Below the pieces are notes generated by a model that was not told the DNA's origin, searched no databases, and saw only the letters and a program-made list of their open reading frames with translations. From an uncultured Marmoricola sp. (GTDB lineage Bacteria; Actinomycetota; Actinomycetes; Propionibacteriales; Nocardioidaceae), in the NCBI RefSeq assembly GCF_943913695.1, contig NZ_CALTZE010000076.1:1-19902 (forward strand): 19,902 bases of DNA. Reading direction: 5' to 3'. Below, piece by piece: positions 12,514-19,607 of the stretch. A program made the position numbers and the translations under genes. How positions within the stretch are numbered: position 1 is the stretch's first letter; each line of letters starts with the position of its first letter.

Positions 12514-13738
12514 GGCGGATTCAGCCGGTCGTTGCACCACGACTGATTTCGTGGCCGCAGAGTAGTGCTTCGAGGCGTTGGGCTGGGGTGTCCCAGCCGA
12601 GGGTCTTGCGGGGCCGGGTGTTGAGCTTGCGGGCGACCTCGGCAAGGTCGGTGGGGGTGAACTGGCGCAGGCTCACGGTCTTGGGGAAGTACTGGCGCAG
12701 CAGCCCGTTGGTGTTCTCATTCGATCCCCGCTGCCAGGGACTGCGTGGGTCGCAGAAGAACAGGTCGATGTCGGCGTCGATGGCGATCTGCTTGTGCAGC
12801 GCCATCTCCTTGCCCTGGTCCCAGGTCAAGGAGCGGCGCAGCTGATCAGGCAGGGTGCCCAGCACCGGGACCAGTGCCTCGGCGAAGTCCGCAGCAGTAC
12901 GACGCTTGGGCAGGTAGATGAGCATCACGAACCTGGTCGAGCGTTCGACCAGGGTCCCGATCGCCGAGCCGCCGGCCTTGCCCAGGATCAAGTCGCCCTC
13001 CCAGTGACCAGGCACCGCGCGGTCCTCGGCCTCGGCGGGACGCTGGCTGATGTTGATCGTCTCGACCAGCCGGCCCTTGCGACGCTCGGGACGGTGCTGG
13101 GGTTTGCGCTGCTCACGCCCGGTGCGCAGGTGCCTGGCCAGCTCGCGGCGTAACTCGCCTCGTGACTGCACGAACACCGAGCGATAGATCGTCTCGTGGC
13201 AACACCGCATCTGCGGGTCATCGGGGAACTCCACCACCAGATCGTGACTGATCTGCTCAGGAGACCACTGCTCTTGGGCGAGCTTGGCCGCCACCCAGGC
13301 CCGCAGCCGCGGGTTCTGGGCCAGCTTCCCGGCCTTGGGACGCCGAGCCCGCTGCTCAGCGCGACGCTGCGCTGTCCGGGCCCGGTAGCTGCCATCTGAC
13401 CTGCGGTTGCGCGCCAGCTCACGGCTGATCGTGCAGTGCGGGCGCCCCAGCGCACGCCCGATCGCACGCACCCCGTGTCCCTGGGCATGCATGATCGCGA
13501 TCTCCTCACGCTCTAGCGGGGAGAGGTAACGGCCCGAGGGCACCAGCGCAGGTTCCATCACGCCACCGAACTCACGCACCAACTTCTCACCAGTGCCACG
13601 CGACACGCCCGCCACCGCTGCAGCATCGCTGGTCCACATGCCCGCCCTGATCGCCGCCCAGAACCGCTGACGCACCTCGCGCTCGACCATCAACACCACT
13701 CCTGAGACTCAGTGGTGCAACGACCCTCTGAGCCCGCC
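12514..13738 (-). mobile_element. IS30-family insertion sequence, complete
   Basis: This 1225-bp element is bounded by imperfect inverted repeats of about 27 bp. The left end starts GGCGGATTCAG and the right end, reverse-complemented, starts GGCGGGCTCAG; both continue to GGTCGTTGCACCAC. The flanking CCG at 12511-12513 and 13739-13741 is a 3-bp target duplication, in the usual range for IS30. It holds one intact transposase gene on the minus strand. The near-identical inner ends, intact frame and clean target duplication indicate a recent, possibly active insertion. Confidence 0.92.
12521..13690 (-). CDS. IS30-family transposase
   Basis: This 389-aa DDE transposase starts at the ATG at 13690, preceded by AGGAG (13699-13703); in-frame GTG/TTG codons lie just upstream. 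The N-terminal part carries helix-turn-helix segments, including the IS30-type LSPLEREEIAIMHAQG...IGRALGR...TISRELARN at about 56-95. The catalytic core shows Asp233 (GHWEGDLILGK), Asp291 (LTWDQGKEM) and Glu325 (RGSNENTNGLLRQYFPK). The stop codon lies within the left inverted repeat, as is common in compact IS elements. All three catalytic acids are present and the frame is unbroken, so it should be functional. Confidence 0.96.
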   Translation of the reverse strand: MVEREVRQRFWAAIRAGMWTSDAAAVAGVSRGTGEKLVREFGGVMEPALVPSGRYLSPLEREEIAIMHAQGHGVRAIGRALGRPHCTISRELARNRRSDGSYRARTAQRRAEQRARRPKAGKLAQNPRLRAWVAAKLAQEQWSPEQISHDLVVEFPDDPQMRCCHETIYRSVFVQSRGELRRELARHLRTGREQRKPQHRPERRKGRLVETINISQRPAEAEDRAVPGHWEGDLILGKAGGSAIGTLVERSTRFVMLIYLPKRRTAADFAEALVPVLGTLPDQLRRSLTWDQGKEMALHKQIAIDADIDLFFCDPRSPWQRGSNENTNGLLRQYFPKTVSLRQFTPTDLAEVARKLNTRPRKTLGWDTPAQRLEALLCGHEISRGATTG

Positions 13739-13741
13739 CCG

Positions 13742-13750
13742 CGTTACATG
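13742..13750 (+). repeat. 73-bp element, copy D, right remnant
   Basis: CGTTACATG completes copy D after the IS30 insertion. The preceding CCG (13739-13741) is the second copy of the target duplication. Confidence 0.85.
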
Positions 13751-13768
13751 GAATGGCGGCCCCCCGGC

Positions 13769-14530
13769 TCAGGCGCGGCTCCCGCCGCCGAGGCGTTGGG
13801 AGATGGCGGCGGCGGTGGTGGTGACGGCGGCGACGAGGGCGGGTACGTCGGGGGGCTCGCGGAGGTCCCAGGTGACGGCGACGCCGCCGACGGGGGTGCG
13901 GTTGTGGTCGAGCACGGCGGCGGCGACGGAGGCGAAGCCCGGGGTGACCTCGCCGTCCTCGGCGGCCCAGCCGCGCTGCCGGGTCTCGGTGAGCACGCGG
14001 CGCAGCGCCGTCAGGGTGCTCGGGCCGCGGCCGTGACGGTCGACGAACGCGGTGCGGTCGGGATAGAGCGCACGCACCTGCGCGTCGGACAGCGCGGCGA
14101 GGATCGCGCGGCCGCTGGCGGTCAGGTGCGCGGGCAGGCGTACGCCGACGTCGGTCACCAGCGGCGCGTGCCCGGGGGCGCGCTCCTCCACGACGTAGAG
14201 CACGTCGCGCCCGTGGGGCACCGCGAGGTGCGCGGAGCGCCCGGTGCGGTCGACCAGCTGCACGAGCGGCCGGCGGGCGAGCCGCTGCAGCGGCGCCTGG
14301 CGGGTGTAGCCGGTGCCGACCTCGAAGGCCGCGACCCCGAGGCAGTAGCGGTGGTCGTCGGCGACGTGGGTGACGAAGCCCTCCTCGATCATGGCCCGCA
14401 GCAGGTGGTAGGCCGTCGAGCGCGGCAGGCCCACCTCGGCGCAGATCCGCTCCAGCGGCACCGGGTCGGGCTGCGAGGCCAGGAAGCGCAGCACCCGCAG
14501 GGCGCGGCTGGCGGCGGGCACCTGGCTCAT
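13769..14530 (-). CDS. IclR-family transcriptional regulator, candidate hut regulator
   Basis: This 253-aa protein has the normal IclR length. The N-terminal winged helix-turn-helix covers about residues 5-65 (ALRVLRFLASQPDPVPLERICAEVGLPRSTAYHLLRAMIEEGF, with the recognition helix around PRSTAYHLL). The C-terminal effector domain covers about 75-250 and includes the typical LTASGRAILAALS. The ATG at 14530 (MSQVPAASRALRVLR) is chosen because the upstream frame has no family similarity. The next gene (HAD-like) starts divergently only about 30 bp away. IclR-type HutR proteins control histidine utilisation in corynebacteria, and hutHU lies 2 kb away here, so a hut role is plausible but inferred. 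The IS30 insertion lies just beyond its stop codon. Confidence 0.9.
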   Translation of the reverse strand: MSQVPAASRALRVLRFLASQPDPVPLERICAEVGLPRSTAYHLLRAMIEEGFVTHVADDHRYCLGVAAFEVGTGYTRQAPLQRLARRPLVQLVDRTGRSAHLAVPHGRDVLYVVEERAPGHAPLVTDVGVRLPAHLTASGRAILAALSDAQVRALYPDRTAFVDRHGRGPSTLTALRRVLTETRQRGWAAEDGEVTPGFASVAAAVLDHNRTPVGGVAVTWDLREPPDVPALVAAVTTTAAAISQRLGGGSRA

Positions 14531-14561
14531 GCCTTGCAACCTAGTGGGGCACGATGTGGGT

Positions 14562-15116
14562 GTGAGACTCGTCGCAATGTTGGTGGCCCTGCTGCTGGGC
14601 GGCACCCTCGTCGGGGCACCGCCCGCCTCCGCCGAGCCGCTGCCGAGCAAGGACGCGTGGAAGGCGGAGTCGGAGCAGATCATGCGCGGCTCGGTCGCCT
14701 ACGTCGAGCGCCGGGCGTCCGCGCGCCACCCCCACGAGCGGCTGGCGCTCAACCTCGACATCGACAACACGGCCCTGGCGACCCACTACGAGCCCGGCGT
14801 CGCCGTCGCGCCGGTGCTGCGGCTGGCCAGGCGCGCCCAGCAGCTGGGCGTCGCCGTGCAGTTCAACACCGCGCGGCCCCGCGCCGACCTGGCCAGTGCG
14901 AAGCGGATGCTGAAGCGGGCGGGCTTCCCCGTCGACCGGATCTGCGGGAAGCCCAAGGGCGTCAAGATGGTGGCCGGCAAGAAGCGCTGCCGGGCGGCGT
15001 CGGTGCGCGCGGGCTACACGATCATCGCCAACGTCGGCAACAGCGCCACCGACTTCAAGGGCGGCAACTACGAGCGCCGTTACAAGCTGCGCTCCTACGG
15101 CGGCAAGCTGAAGTAG
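14562..15116 (+). CDS. Small secreted HAD-like (acid phosphatase-like) protein
   Basis: This 184-aa protein has a leader (MRLVAMLVALLLGGTLVGAPPASA) and a probable cleavage after residue 24. The HAD signature is visible: motif I NLDIDNT (Asp66, Asp68), motif II FNTARPR (Asn102, Thr103), a lysine-rich stretch at 129-142 that can supply motif III, and ANVGNSATDF (157-165) in place of the usual motif IV GDxxxD, so the first acidic position is Asn. It resembles class B/secreted acid phosphatases and is probably an extracytoplasmic phosphohydrolase, perhaps with altered metal binding. The GTG at 14562 is the start that best fits the leader; an in-frame GTG at 14556 is an alternative. It is convergent with the next gene. 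Confidence 0.8.
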   Translation: MRLVAMLVALLLGGTLVGAPPASAEPLPSKDAWKAESEQIMRGSVAYVERRASARHPHERLALNLDIDNTALATHYEPGVAVAPVLRLARRAQQLGVAVQFNTARPRADLASAKRMLKRAGFPVDRICGKPKGVKMVAGKKRCRAASVRAGYTIIANVGNSATDFKGGNYERRYKLRSYGGKLK

Positions 15117-15118
15117 GG

Positions 15119-15190
15119 CTCACGTCGGGCCCCACATCTGGGCTCATGTCTGGGCTCACGTCTGGGCTCATGTCTGGGCTCATGTCTGGG
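15119..15190. repeat. 12-bp tandem repeat, six units
   Basis: Units of the CTCATGTCTGGG type run from 15119 to 15190. The first two are diverged (CTCACGTCGGGC, CCCACATCTGGG) and the last four nearly identical. The array fills the gap between two convergent genes and includes the stop codon (15180-15182) and last codons of the glycosidase-like lipoprotein gene. The units are multiples of three. Confidence 0.92.
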
Positions 15191-16151
15191 CGAACCACAG
15201 CCCCATCCGGCTCGAGGTGCCCGGGCAGGTGATGTTGAAGTCGCGCGAGTCCATCACCCACTGCGAGATCACGGCCTGCCCGCCCTGGATCATCGCGTCC
15301 GGCCCGCACCGCCGGGTGGCCTCCTCCTGCGAGGTCTGGCCGGCCGCCCGCCACTCGGGCACGCCGAGCTCGAAGCCGCCGACGATGACCTCCCACAGGT
15401 AGGCCGTGGAGTAGACGCCGATCCGGTACCCAGCGTCGGTGTAGGCCCGCGCCGCCCCCTGCACCACGGCGGCGTTGGCCTGCTGGTCGCCGCTCCACTC
15501 GAACGTCGGCACCGGCTCCACGTCGAGCCACACGATCGGGGTGCGGAAGCCGATGCGCTGCATGCTGGCGATGTTGAAGCGGCTCTGCTGGTAGCCGACG
15601 TTGCGCAGCGCGCCGAGCCGGCTGCCGCCGTCGAAGGGCCCCTGGCCGCCGAAGCGCGCGAGCTGGTCGCCGTAGGGGTAGGACAGCACGGCGTACGCCG
15701 CCACCAGCAGGCTGCGCTCGCGAACCCACTGCAGCTGGTCGGCCAGGCACGGGTTGGGGGTGAAGCCGGGGCCGTTGGTCAGCCCGATCACGACGTACTC
15801 CGCCTCGGGGACCGGCATCGGCAGGCCGAGCGTGCGCTTCTCGGGGATGCCCATGCCCCGCGGGCACTGCGGCCAGCTGACGTCGCCGCCCAGGATCGGC
15901 CCGCGCAGCGGCGCGACCGACTCCAGCCCCTCGGGGATGGTGATCTCGCCGGGGTCGGGCACCTGCTGGCGCTCCTGCGCGCCGTCCCGCTGCGAGGGGC
16001 GGGCGCTGGGGCTGGGCGACGTCGACGGTGCGACGGAGGGCGACGGCGACGGGGTCGGCGTACGCCGCGACTCCGGCTCCAGCGGCGCTTGGCACCCGGC
16101 CAGCAGCACGCCCGCGACCAGCGCCGCGACCGCCGTGCGTCCTCGCCCCAT
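15180..16151 (-). CDS. Lipoprotein with glycoside hydrolase-like (GH25/DUF1906-like) domain
   Basis: This 323-aa protein has a type II leader: MGRGRTAVAALVAGVLLAGC with lipobox LLAGC and lipidated Cys20, so it should be anchored to the outer face of the membrane. A Pro/Ser/Thr linker follows (about 30-55). The globular part starts GGDVSWPQCP (88-97) and contains VWLDVEP (207-213), with Asp90, Asp210 and Glu212 placed as in the TIM-barrel lysozyme-like families GH25/DUF1906. Peptidoglycan or other glycan is the expected substrate; activity is unproven. The ATG follows from the leader. The stop falls inside a 12-bp tandem repeat, so the C-terminus (FAQT) may vary between strains. The gene is divergent from hutH. 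Confidence 0.78.
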   Translation of the reverse strand: MGRGRTAVAALVAGVLLAGCQAPLEPESRRTPTPSPSPSVAPSTSPSPSARPSQRDGAQERQQVPDPGEITIPEGLESVAPLRGPILGGDVSWPQCPRGMGIPEKRTLGLPMPVPEAEYVVIGLTNGPGFTPNPCLADQLQWVRERSLLVAAYAVLSYPYGDQLARFGGQGPFDGGSRLGALRNVGYQQSRFNIASMQRIGFRTPIVWLDVEPVPTFEWSGDQQANAAVVQGAARAYTDAGYRIGVYSTAYLWEVIVGGFELGVPEWRAAGQTSQEEATRRCGPDAMIQGGQAVISQWVMDSRDFNITCPGTSSRMGLWFAQT

Positions 16152-16200
16152 GCCGCCCCCTCGTGAGAGGCGATGGTGTCACGGGGTCGGGTGGCCGCGG

Positions 16201-16276
16201 GCAAGTAACGCTCCGTTGCCCGGACTGAGTGACCACTGCGGGGGGTGTACGCCGTGGGTAACGGAGCGGTACTTGC
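16201..16276. promoter_or_regulatory. Paired operator-like inverted repeats between the lipoprotein gene and hutH
   Basis: Arms at 16201-16221 and 16256-16276 are inverted copies of each other with two mismatches in 21 bp. Each arm contains its own dyad: GTAACGCTCCGTTGC (16205-16219) and GTAACGGAGCGGTAC (16258-16272), both close to GTAACG-N3-CGTTAC. Their centres are 53 bp apart, about five helical turns. This layout suits cooperative binding by a dimeric regulator at a divergent promoter region. Confidence 0.6.
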
Positions 16277-16296
16277 GCCGCCGCGCCTCGCCACCA

Positions 16297-16314
16297 CGTC
16301 TCGGATCCGAGACG
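16297..16314. promoter_or_regulatory. 18-bp perfect palindrome upstream of hutH
   Basis: CGTCTCGGATCCGAGACG is a perfect palindrome ending 55 bp before the hutH start. Its inner 14 bases, TCTCGGATCCGAGA, share 9 positions with the corynebacterial HutR site as I recall it (TCTGwwATwCCAGA). The IclR-type protein encoded at 13769-14530 is a candidate ligand. No -10/-35 pair is obvious. Confidence 0.55.
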
Positions 16315-16369
16315 ACACGTGTGCCCGGTGGCTGGCGGGGGACGGCAGCGGGGGCGTTGACTGAGCGGC

Positions 16370-17920
16370 ATGCAGACGGTGGAGGTGGGGGTCGGGCCGG
16401 TGCGGCCGGCCGAGGTGGTCGCCGTGGCGCGCGAGGGCGCCGGGGTGAGGCTGTCGGAGGCGGCCCTCGCCGCGATCGACGAGGCGCGGGCCGCGGTCGA
16501 GGAGCTCGCGGCGGCGGCCACGCCGGCGTACGGCGTCAGCACGGGCTTCGGCGCGCTCGCCACCCGCCACATCCCCACCGAGCTGCGCGAGCAGCTGCAG
16601 CGCAGCCTGGTGCGCAGCCATGCGGCGGGGTCGGGGCCCGAGGTGGAGCGGGAGGTGACGCGCGGGCTGATGCTGCTGCGGCTCTCCACGCTGGCGACCG
16701 GCCGCACCGGCGTGAGCCGCGCGACCGCGCAGCTGCTCGCCGACCTGCTGAGCCACGGGATCACGCCGGTGGTGCACGAGTACGGCTCGCTCGGCTGCTC
16801 CGGCGACCTGGCGCCGCTCTCGCACTGTGCGCTGGCGCTGATGGGCGAGGGCACCGTGCGCGACGCCGAGGGACGGCTGCGACCCGCTGCCGAGGCGCTG
16901 GCCGACGCAGGCCTCGTGCCGGTGACGCTCGGCGCCAAGGAGGGCCTCGCGCTCATCAACGGCACCGACGGCATGCTCGGGATGCTCGTGCTCGCGCTGC
17001 ACGACCTCGACACGCTCGTGCGCACCGCCGACGTCGCCGCCGCCATGAGCGTCGAGGGCCAGCTGGCCACCGACCGCGTCTTCGCCGAGGAGCTCCAGGC
17101 GCTGCGGCCGCACCCGGGCCAGGCCGCCAGCGCCGCCAACCTGAGGCTGCTGCTGAAGGACTCGGGCGTCGTGGCCAGCCACCGCGGACCCGACTGCCAC
17201 CGCGTGCAGGACGCCTACTCCCTGCGCTGCTCGCCGCAGGTGCACGGCGCCGTGCGCGACACCCTCGACCACTGCCGCACGGTCGCCCGGCGTGAGCTGG
17301 CGAGCGCGGTCGACAACCCCGTCGTGATGGAGACCGGCGCCGCGCCGCGGCTGGAGAGCAACGGCAACTTCCACGGCGCCCCGGTCGCCTACGTGCTCGA
17401 CTTCGCCGCCATCGTCGCCGCCGACCTGGCCTCGATCAGCGAGCGCCGCACCGACCGCTTCCTCGACAAGACCCGCAGCCACGGCCTGCCGCCCTTCCTG
17501 GCCCACGACCCCGGCGTCGACAGCGGGCTGATGATCGCGCAGTACACCCAGGCCGCCGTCGTCTCGGAGCTCAAGCGCCTCGCCAACCCCGCCAGCGTCG
17601 ACTCGATCCCCTCCAGCGCGATGCAGGAGGACCACGTCTCGATGGGCTGGTCGGCCGCCCGCAAGCTGCGCCGCAGCGTCGACGGGCTCACCCGCGTGCT
17701 GGCCGTGGAGGTGCTCGCCGGCGCCCGGGCGCGCGACCGGCGCCGGCCGCTGGAGCCGTCGCCGGCGACGGGCGCCGTCGTACGCCTGCTGCGCGACGCG
17801 GGCATCGACGGCCCCGGCCCCGACACCCACCTCGCGCCCGACATCGAGACGGCGTACGACCTCGTCAGGAGCGGTGCCGTCGTGGCCGCCGCCGAAGCAG
17901 CGATCGGAGAGATGCAGTGA
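16370..17920 (+). CDS. hutH: Histidine ammonia-lyase
   Basis: This 516-aa cytoplasmic enzyme converts L-histidine to urocanate and ammonia, the first step of histidine catabolism. It has family length, a conserved YGVSTGFG (54-61) with the active-site Tyr, and the MIO prosthetic-group region GSLGCSGDLAPLSH (139-152). The cyclising triad is Cys143-Ser144-Gly145 where the textbook enzyme has Ala-Ser-Gly. Further landmarks are LKDSGVVASHRGPDCHRVQDAYSLRCSPQVHG in the middle, FHGAPVAY, and the late SSAMQEDHVSMG. The ATG at 16370 lacks a strong Shine-Dalgarno. The stop overlaps the GTG of hutU by four bases, so they are translationally coupled. Two kinds of palindrome upstream suggest regulated expression. 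Confidence 0.97.
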   Translation: MQTVEVGVGPVRPAEVVAVAREGAGVRLSEAALAAIDEARAAVEELAAAATPAYGVSTGFGALATRHIPTELREQLQRSLVRSHAAGSGPEVEREVTRGLMLLRLSTLATGRTGVSRATAQLLADLLSHGITPVVHEYGSLGCSGDLAPLSHCALALMGEGTVRDAEGRLRPAAEALADAGLVPVTLGAKEGLALINGTDGMLGMLVLALHDLDTLVRTADVAAAMSVEGQLATDRVFAEELQALRPHPGQAASAANLRLLLKDSGVVASHRGPDCHRVQDAYSLRCSPQVHGAVRDTLDHCRTVARRELASAVDNPVVMETGAAPRLESNGNFHGAPVAYVLDFAAIVAADLASISERRTDRFLDKTRSHGLPPFLAHDPGVDSGLMIAQYTQAAVVSELKRLANPASVDSIPSSAMQEDHVSMGWSAARKLRRSVDGLTRVLAVEVLAGARARDRRRPLEPSPATGAVVRLLRDAGIDGPGPDTHLAPDIETAYDLVRSGAVVAAAEAAIGEMQ

Positions 17921-19584
17921 GCGAGCCCAACCCCCGCCTCCCCATCCACGCCCCGCACGGCACCGCGCTGTCGGCGCGCTCGTGGCAGACGGAGGCCCCG
18001 CTGCGGATGCTGATGAACAACCTCGACCCCGACAACGCCGAGCGCCCCGAGGACCTCGTCGTCTACGGCGGCACCGGCAAGGCCGCGCGCAGCTGGGAGG
18101 CGTACGACGCCCTCGTGCGCACGCTGCGCGACCTGCGCGACGACGAGACCATGCTGGTGCAGAGCGGCAAGCCGGTCGGGGTGATGCGCACCCACGAGTG
18201 GGCGCCGCGCGTGCTGATCGCCAACTCCAACCTCGTCGGCGACTGGGCCAACTGGGAGGAGTTCCGGCGCCTGGAGGACCTCGGGCTGACGATGTACGGC
18301 CAGATGACCGCCGGGTCATGGATCTACATCGGCACCCAGGGGATTCTGCAGGGCACCTACGAGACCTTCGCCGCGATCGGCGAGAAGCGCGGCGGCACCC
18401 TCGCCGGCACCATCACGCTCACCGCCGGCCTCGGCGGCATGGGTGGCGCGCAGCCGCTCGCGGTCACGATGAACGACGGTGTCGCGATCTGCGTCGAGGT
18501 CGACCAGTCGCGGATCACCCGGCGCCTGGAGCACCGCTACCTCGACGTGCAGGCCCGCGACCTCGACCACGCCTTCGAGCTCGCCGTCGAAGCGCGTGAC
18601 GCGCGGCGGCCGCTGTCGATCGGGCTGCTGGGCAACGCCGCCGAGGTGTTCCCGGCCGTGCTCGAGCGGGGGCTCCCCGTCGACGTCGTCACCGACCAGA
18701 CCTCCGCGCACGACCCGCTGTCCTACCTGCCGGTCGGTGTGCCCTTCGACGACTGGCACGACGCCGCCCGCCGCGACCCCGACGGCTTCACCAAGGACGC
18801 CCAGGCCTCCATGGCCGCCCACGTGCGCGCGATGGTCGAGCTCCAGGACGCCGGCGCCGAGGTCTTCGACTACGGCAACTCGATCCGCGACGAGGCCCGC
18901 AAGGGCGGCTACGACCGCGCCTTCGAGTTCCCCGGCTTCGTGCCGGCCTACATCCGGCCGCAGTTCTGCGAGGGGCGCGGCCCCTTCCGCTGGGCGGCCC
19001 TCTCCGGCGACCCCGCCGACATCGCCGCCACCGACCGCGCCGTGCTCGAGCTCTTCCCCGACGACGAGCGGCTGCGGCGCTGGATCACCATGGCCGGCGA
19101 GCGCGTGCACTTCCAGGGCCTGCCCGCCCGCATCTGCTGGCTGGGCTACGGCGAGCGTCACCGTGCCGGCCTGCGCTTCAACGAGATGGTCGCCAGTGGC
19201 GAGCTCAAGGCACCGATCGTGATCGGCCGCGACCACCTCGACTGCGGCTCGGTCGCCTCGCCCTACCGCGAGACCGAGTCGATGCTCGACGGCTCCGACG
19301 CCATCGCCGACTGGGCGCTGCTCAACGCGCTGGTCAACACCGCCTCGGGCGCGACCTGGGTGAGCATCCACCACGGCGGCGGCGTCGGCATCGGCCGCTC
19401 CCTCCACGCCGGCCAGGTCTGCGTCGCCGACGGCACCCCGCTCGCCGCCGAGAAGCTCGAGCGCGTGCTCACCAACGACCCCGGCATGGGCGTGATCCGC
19501 CACGTCGACGCCGGCTACGACCGCGCCGCCGAGGTCGCCGCCGAGCGCGGCGTCCGGATCCCCATGTCCGAGCGCGACGCCTGA
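17917..19584 (+). CDS. hutU: Urocanate hydratase (urocanase)
   Basis: This 555-aa cytoplasmic NAD+-dependent enzyme converts urocanate to 4-imidazolone-5-propionate, the second step of histidine degradation. Signatures include YGGTGKAARSW (50-60), the nucleotide-binding GLGGMGGAQPLA (171-182), CEGRGPFRW near 351-359, and the urocanase signature FQGLPARICW (399-408) with the catalytic-type Cys407. The C-terminal part holds VSIHHGGGVGIGRS. The GTG at 17917 forms a GTGA overlap with hutH and has GGAGAG at 17906-17911, which supports this start. The next steps (hutI and hutF/G) are not found before the window ends; only repeats follow. Confidence 0.97.
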   Translation: MSEPNPRLPIHAPHGTALSARSWQTEAPLRMLMNNLDPDNAERPEDLVVYGGTGKAARSWEAYDALVRTLRDLRDDETMLVQSGKPVGVMRTHEWAPRVLIANSNLVGDWANWEEFRRLEDLGLTMYGQMTAGSWIYIGTQGILQGTYETFAAIGEKRGGTLAGTITLTAGLGGMGGAQPLAVTMNDGVAICVEVDQSRITRRLEHRYLDVQARDLDHAFELAVEARDARRPLSIGLLGNAAEVFPAVLERGLPVDVVTDQTSAHDPLSYLPVGVPFDDWHDAARRDPDGFTKDAQASMAAHVRAMVELQDAGAEVFDYGNSIRDEARKGGYDRAFEFPGFVPAYIRPQFCEGRGPFRWAALSGDPADIAATDRAVLELFPDDERLRRWITMAGERVHFQGLPARICWLGYGERHRAGLRFNEMVASGELKAPIVIGRDHLDCGSVASPYRETESMLDGSDAIADWALLNALVNTASGATWVSIHHGGGVGIGRSLHAGQVCVADGTPLAAEKLERVLTNDPGMGVIRHVDAGYDRAAEVAAERGVRIPMSERDA

Positions 19585-19607
19585 GCGTCAGCGAAGGCGT
19601 CGCTCAG
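19581..19607 (+). terminator. Possible hairpin at the end of hutU
   Basis: CTGAGCG (19581-19587) pairs with CGCTCAG (19601-19607) around a 13-nt loop; the stem includes the hutU stop codon. No T-tract follows, so it could be a weak or Rho-assisted terminator, or simply part of the repeat region that starts here. Confidence 0.3.

Noticed and set aside
15055..17139. Long minus-strand frame over the lipoprotein gene and into hutH
   Set aside because: High-GC shadow frame; it is antisense to hutH and contains no recognisable domain. The lipobox frame 15180-16151 is the real one.
16370..18319. Minus-strand frame covering hutH and part of hutU
   Set aside because: Arg/Gly/Ala-rich antisense shadow of two well-conserved hut genes.
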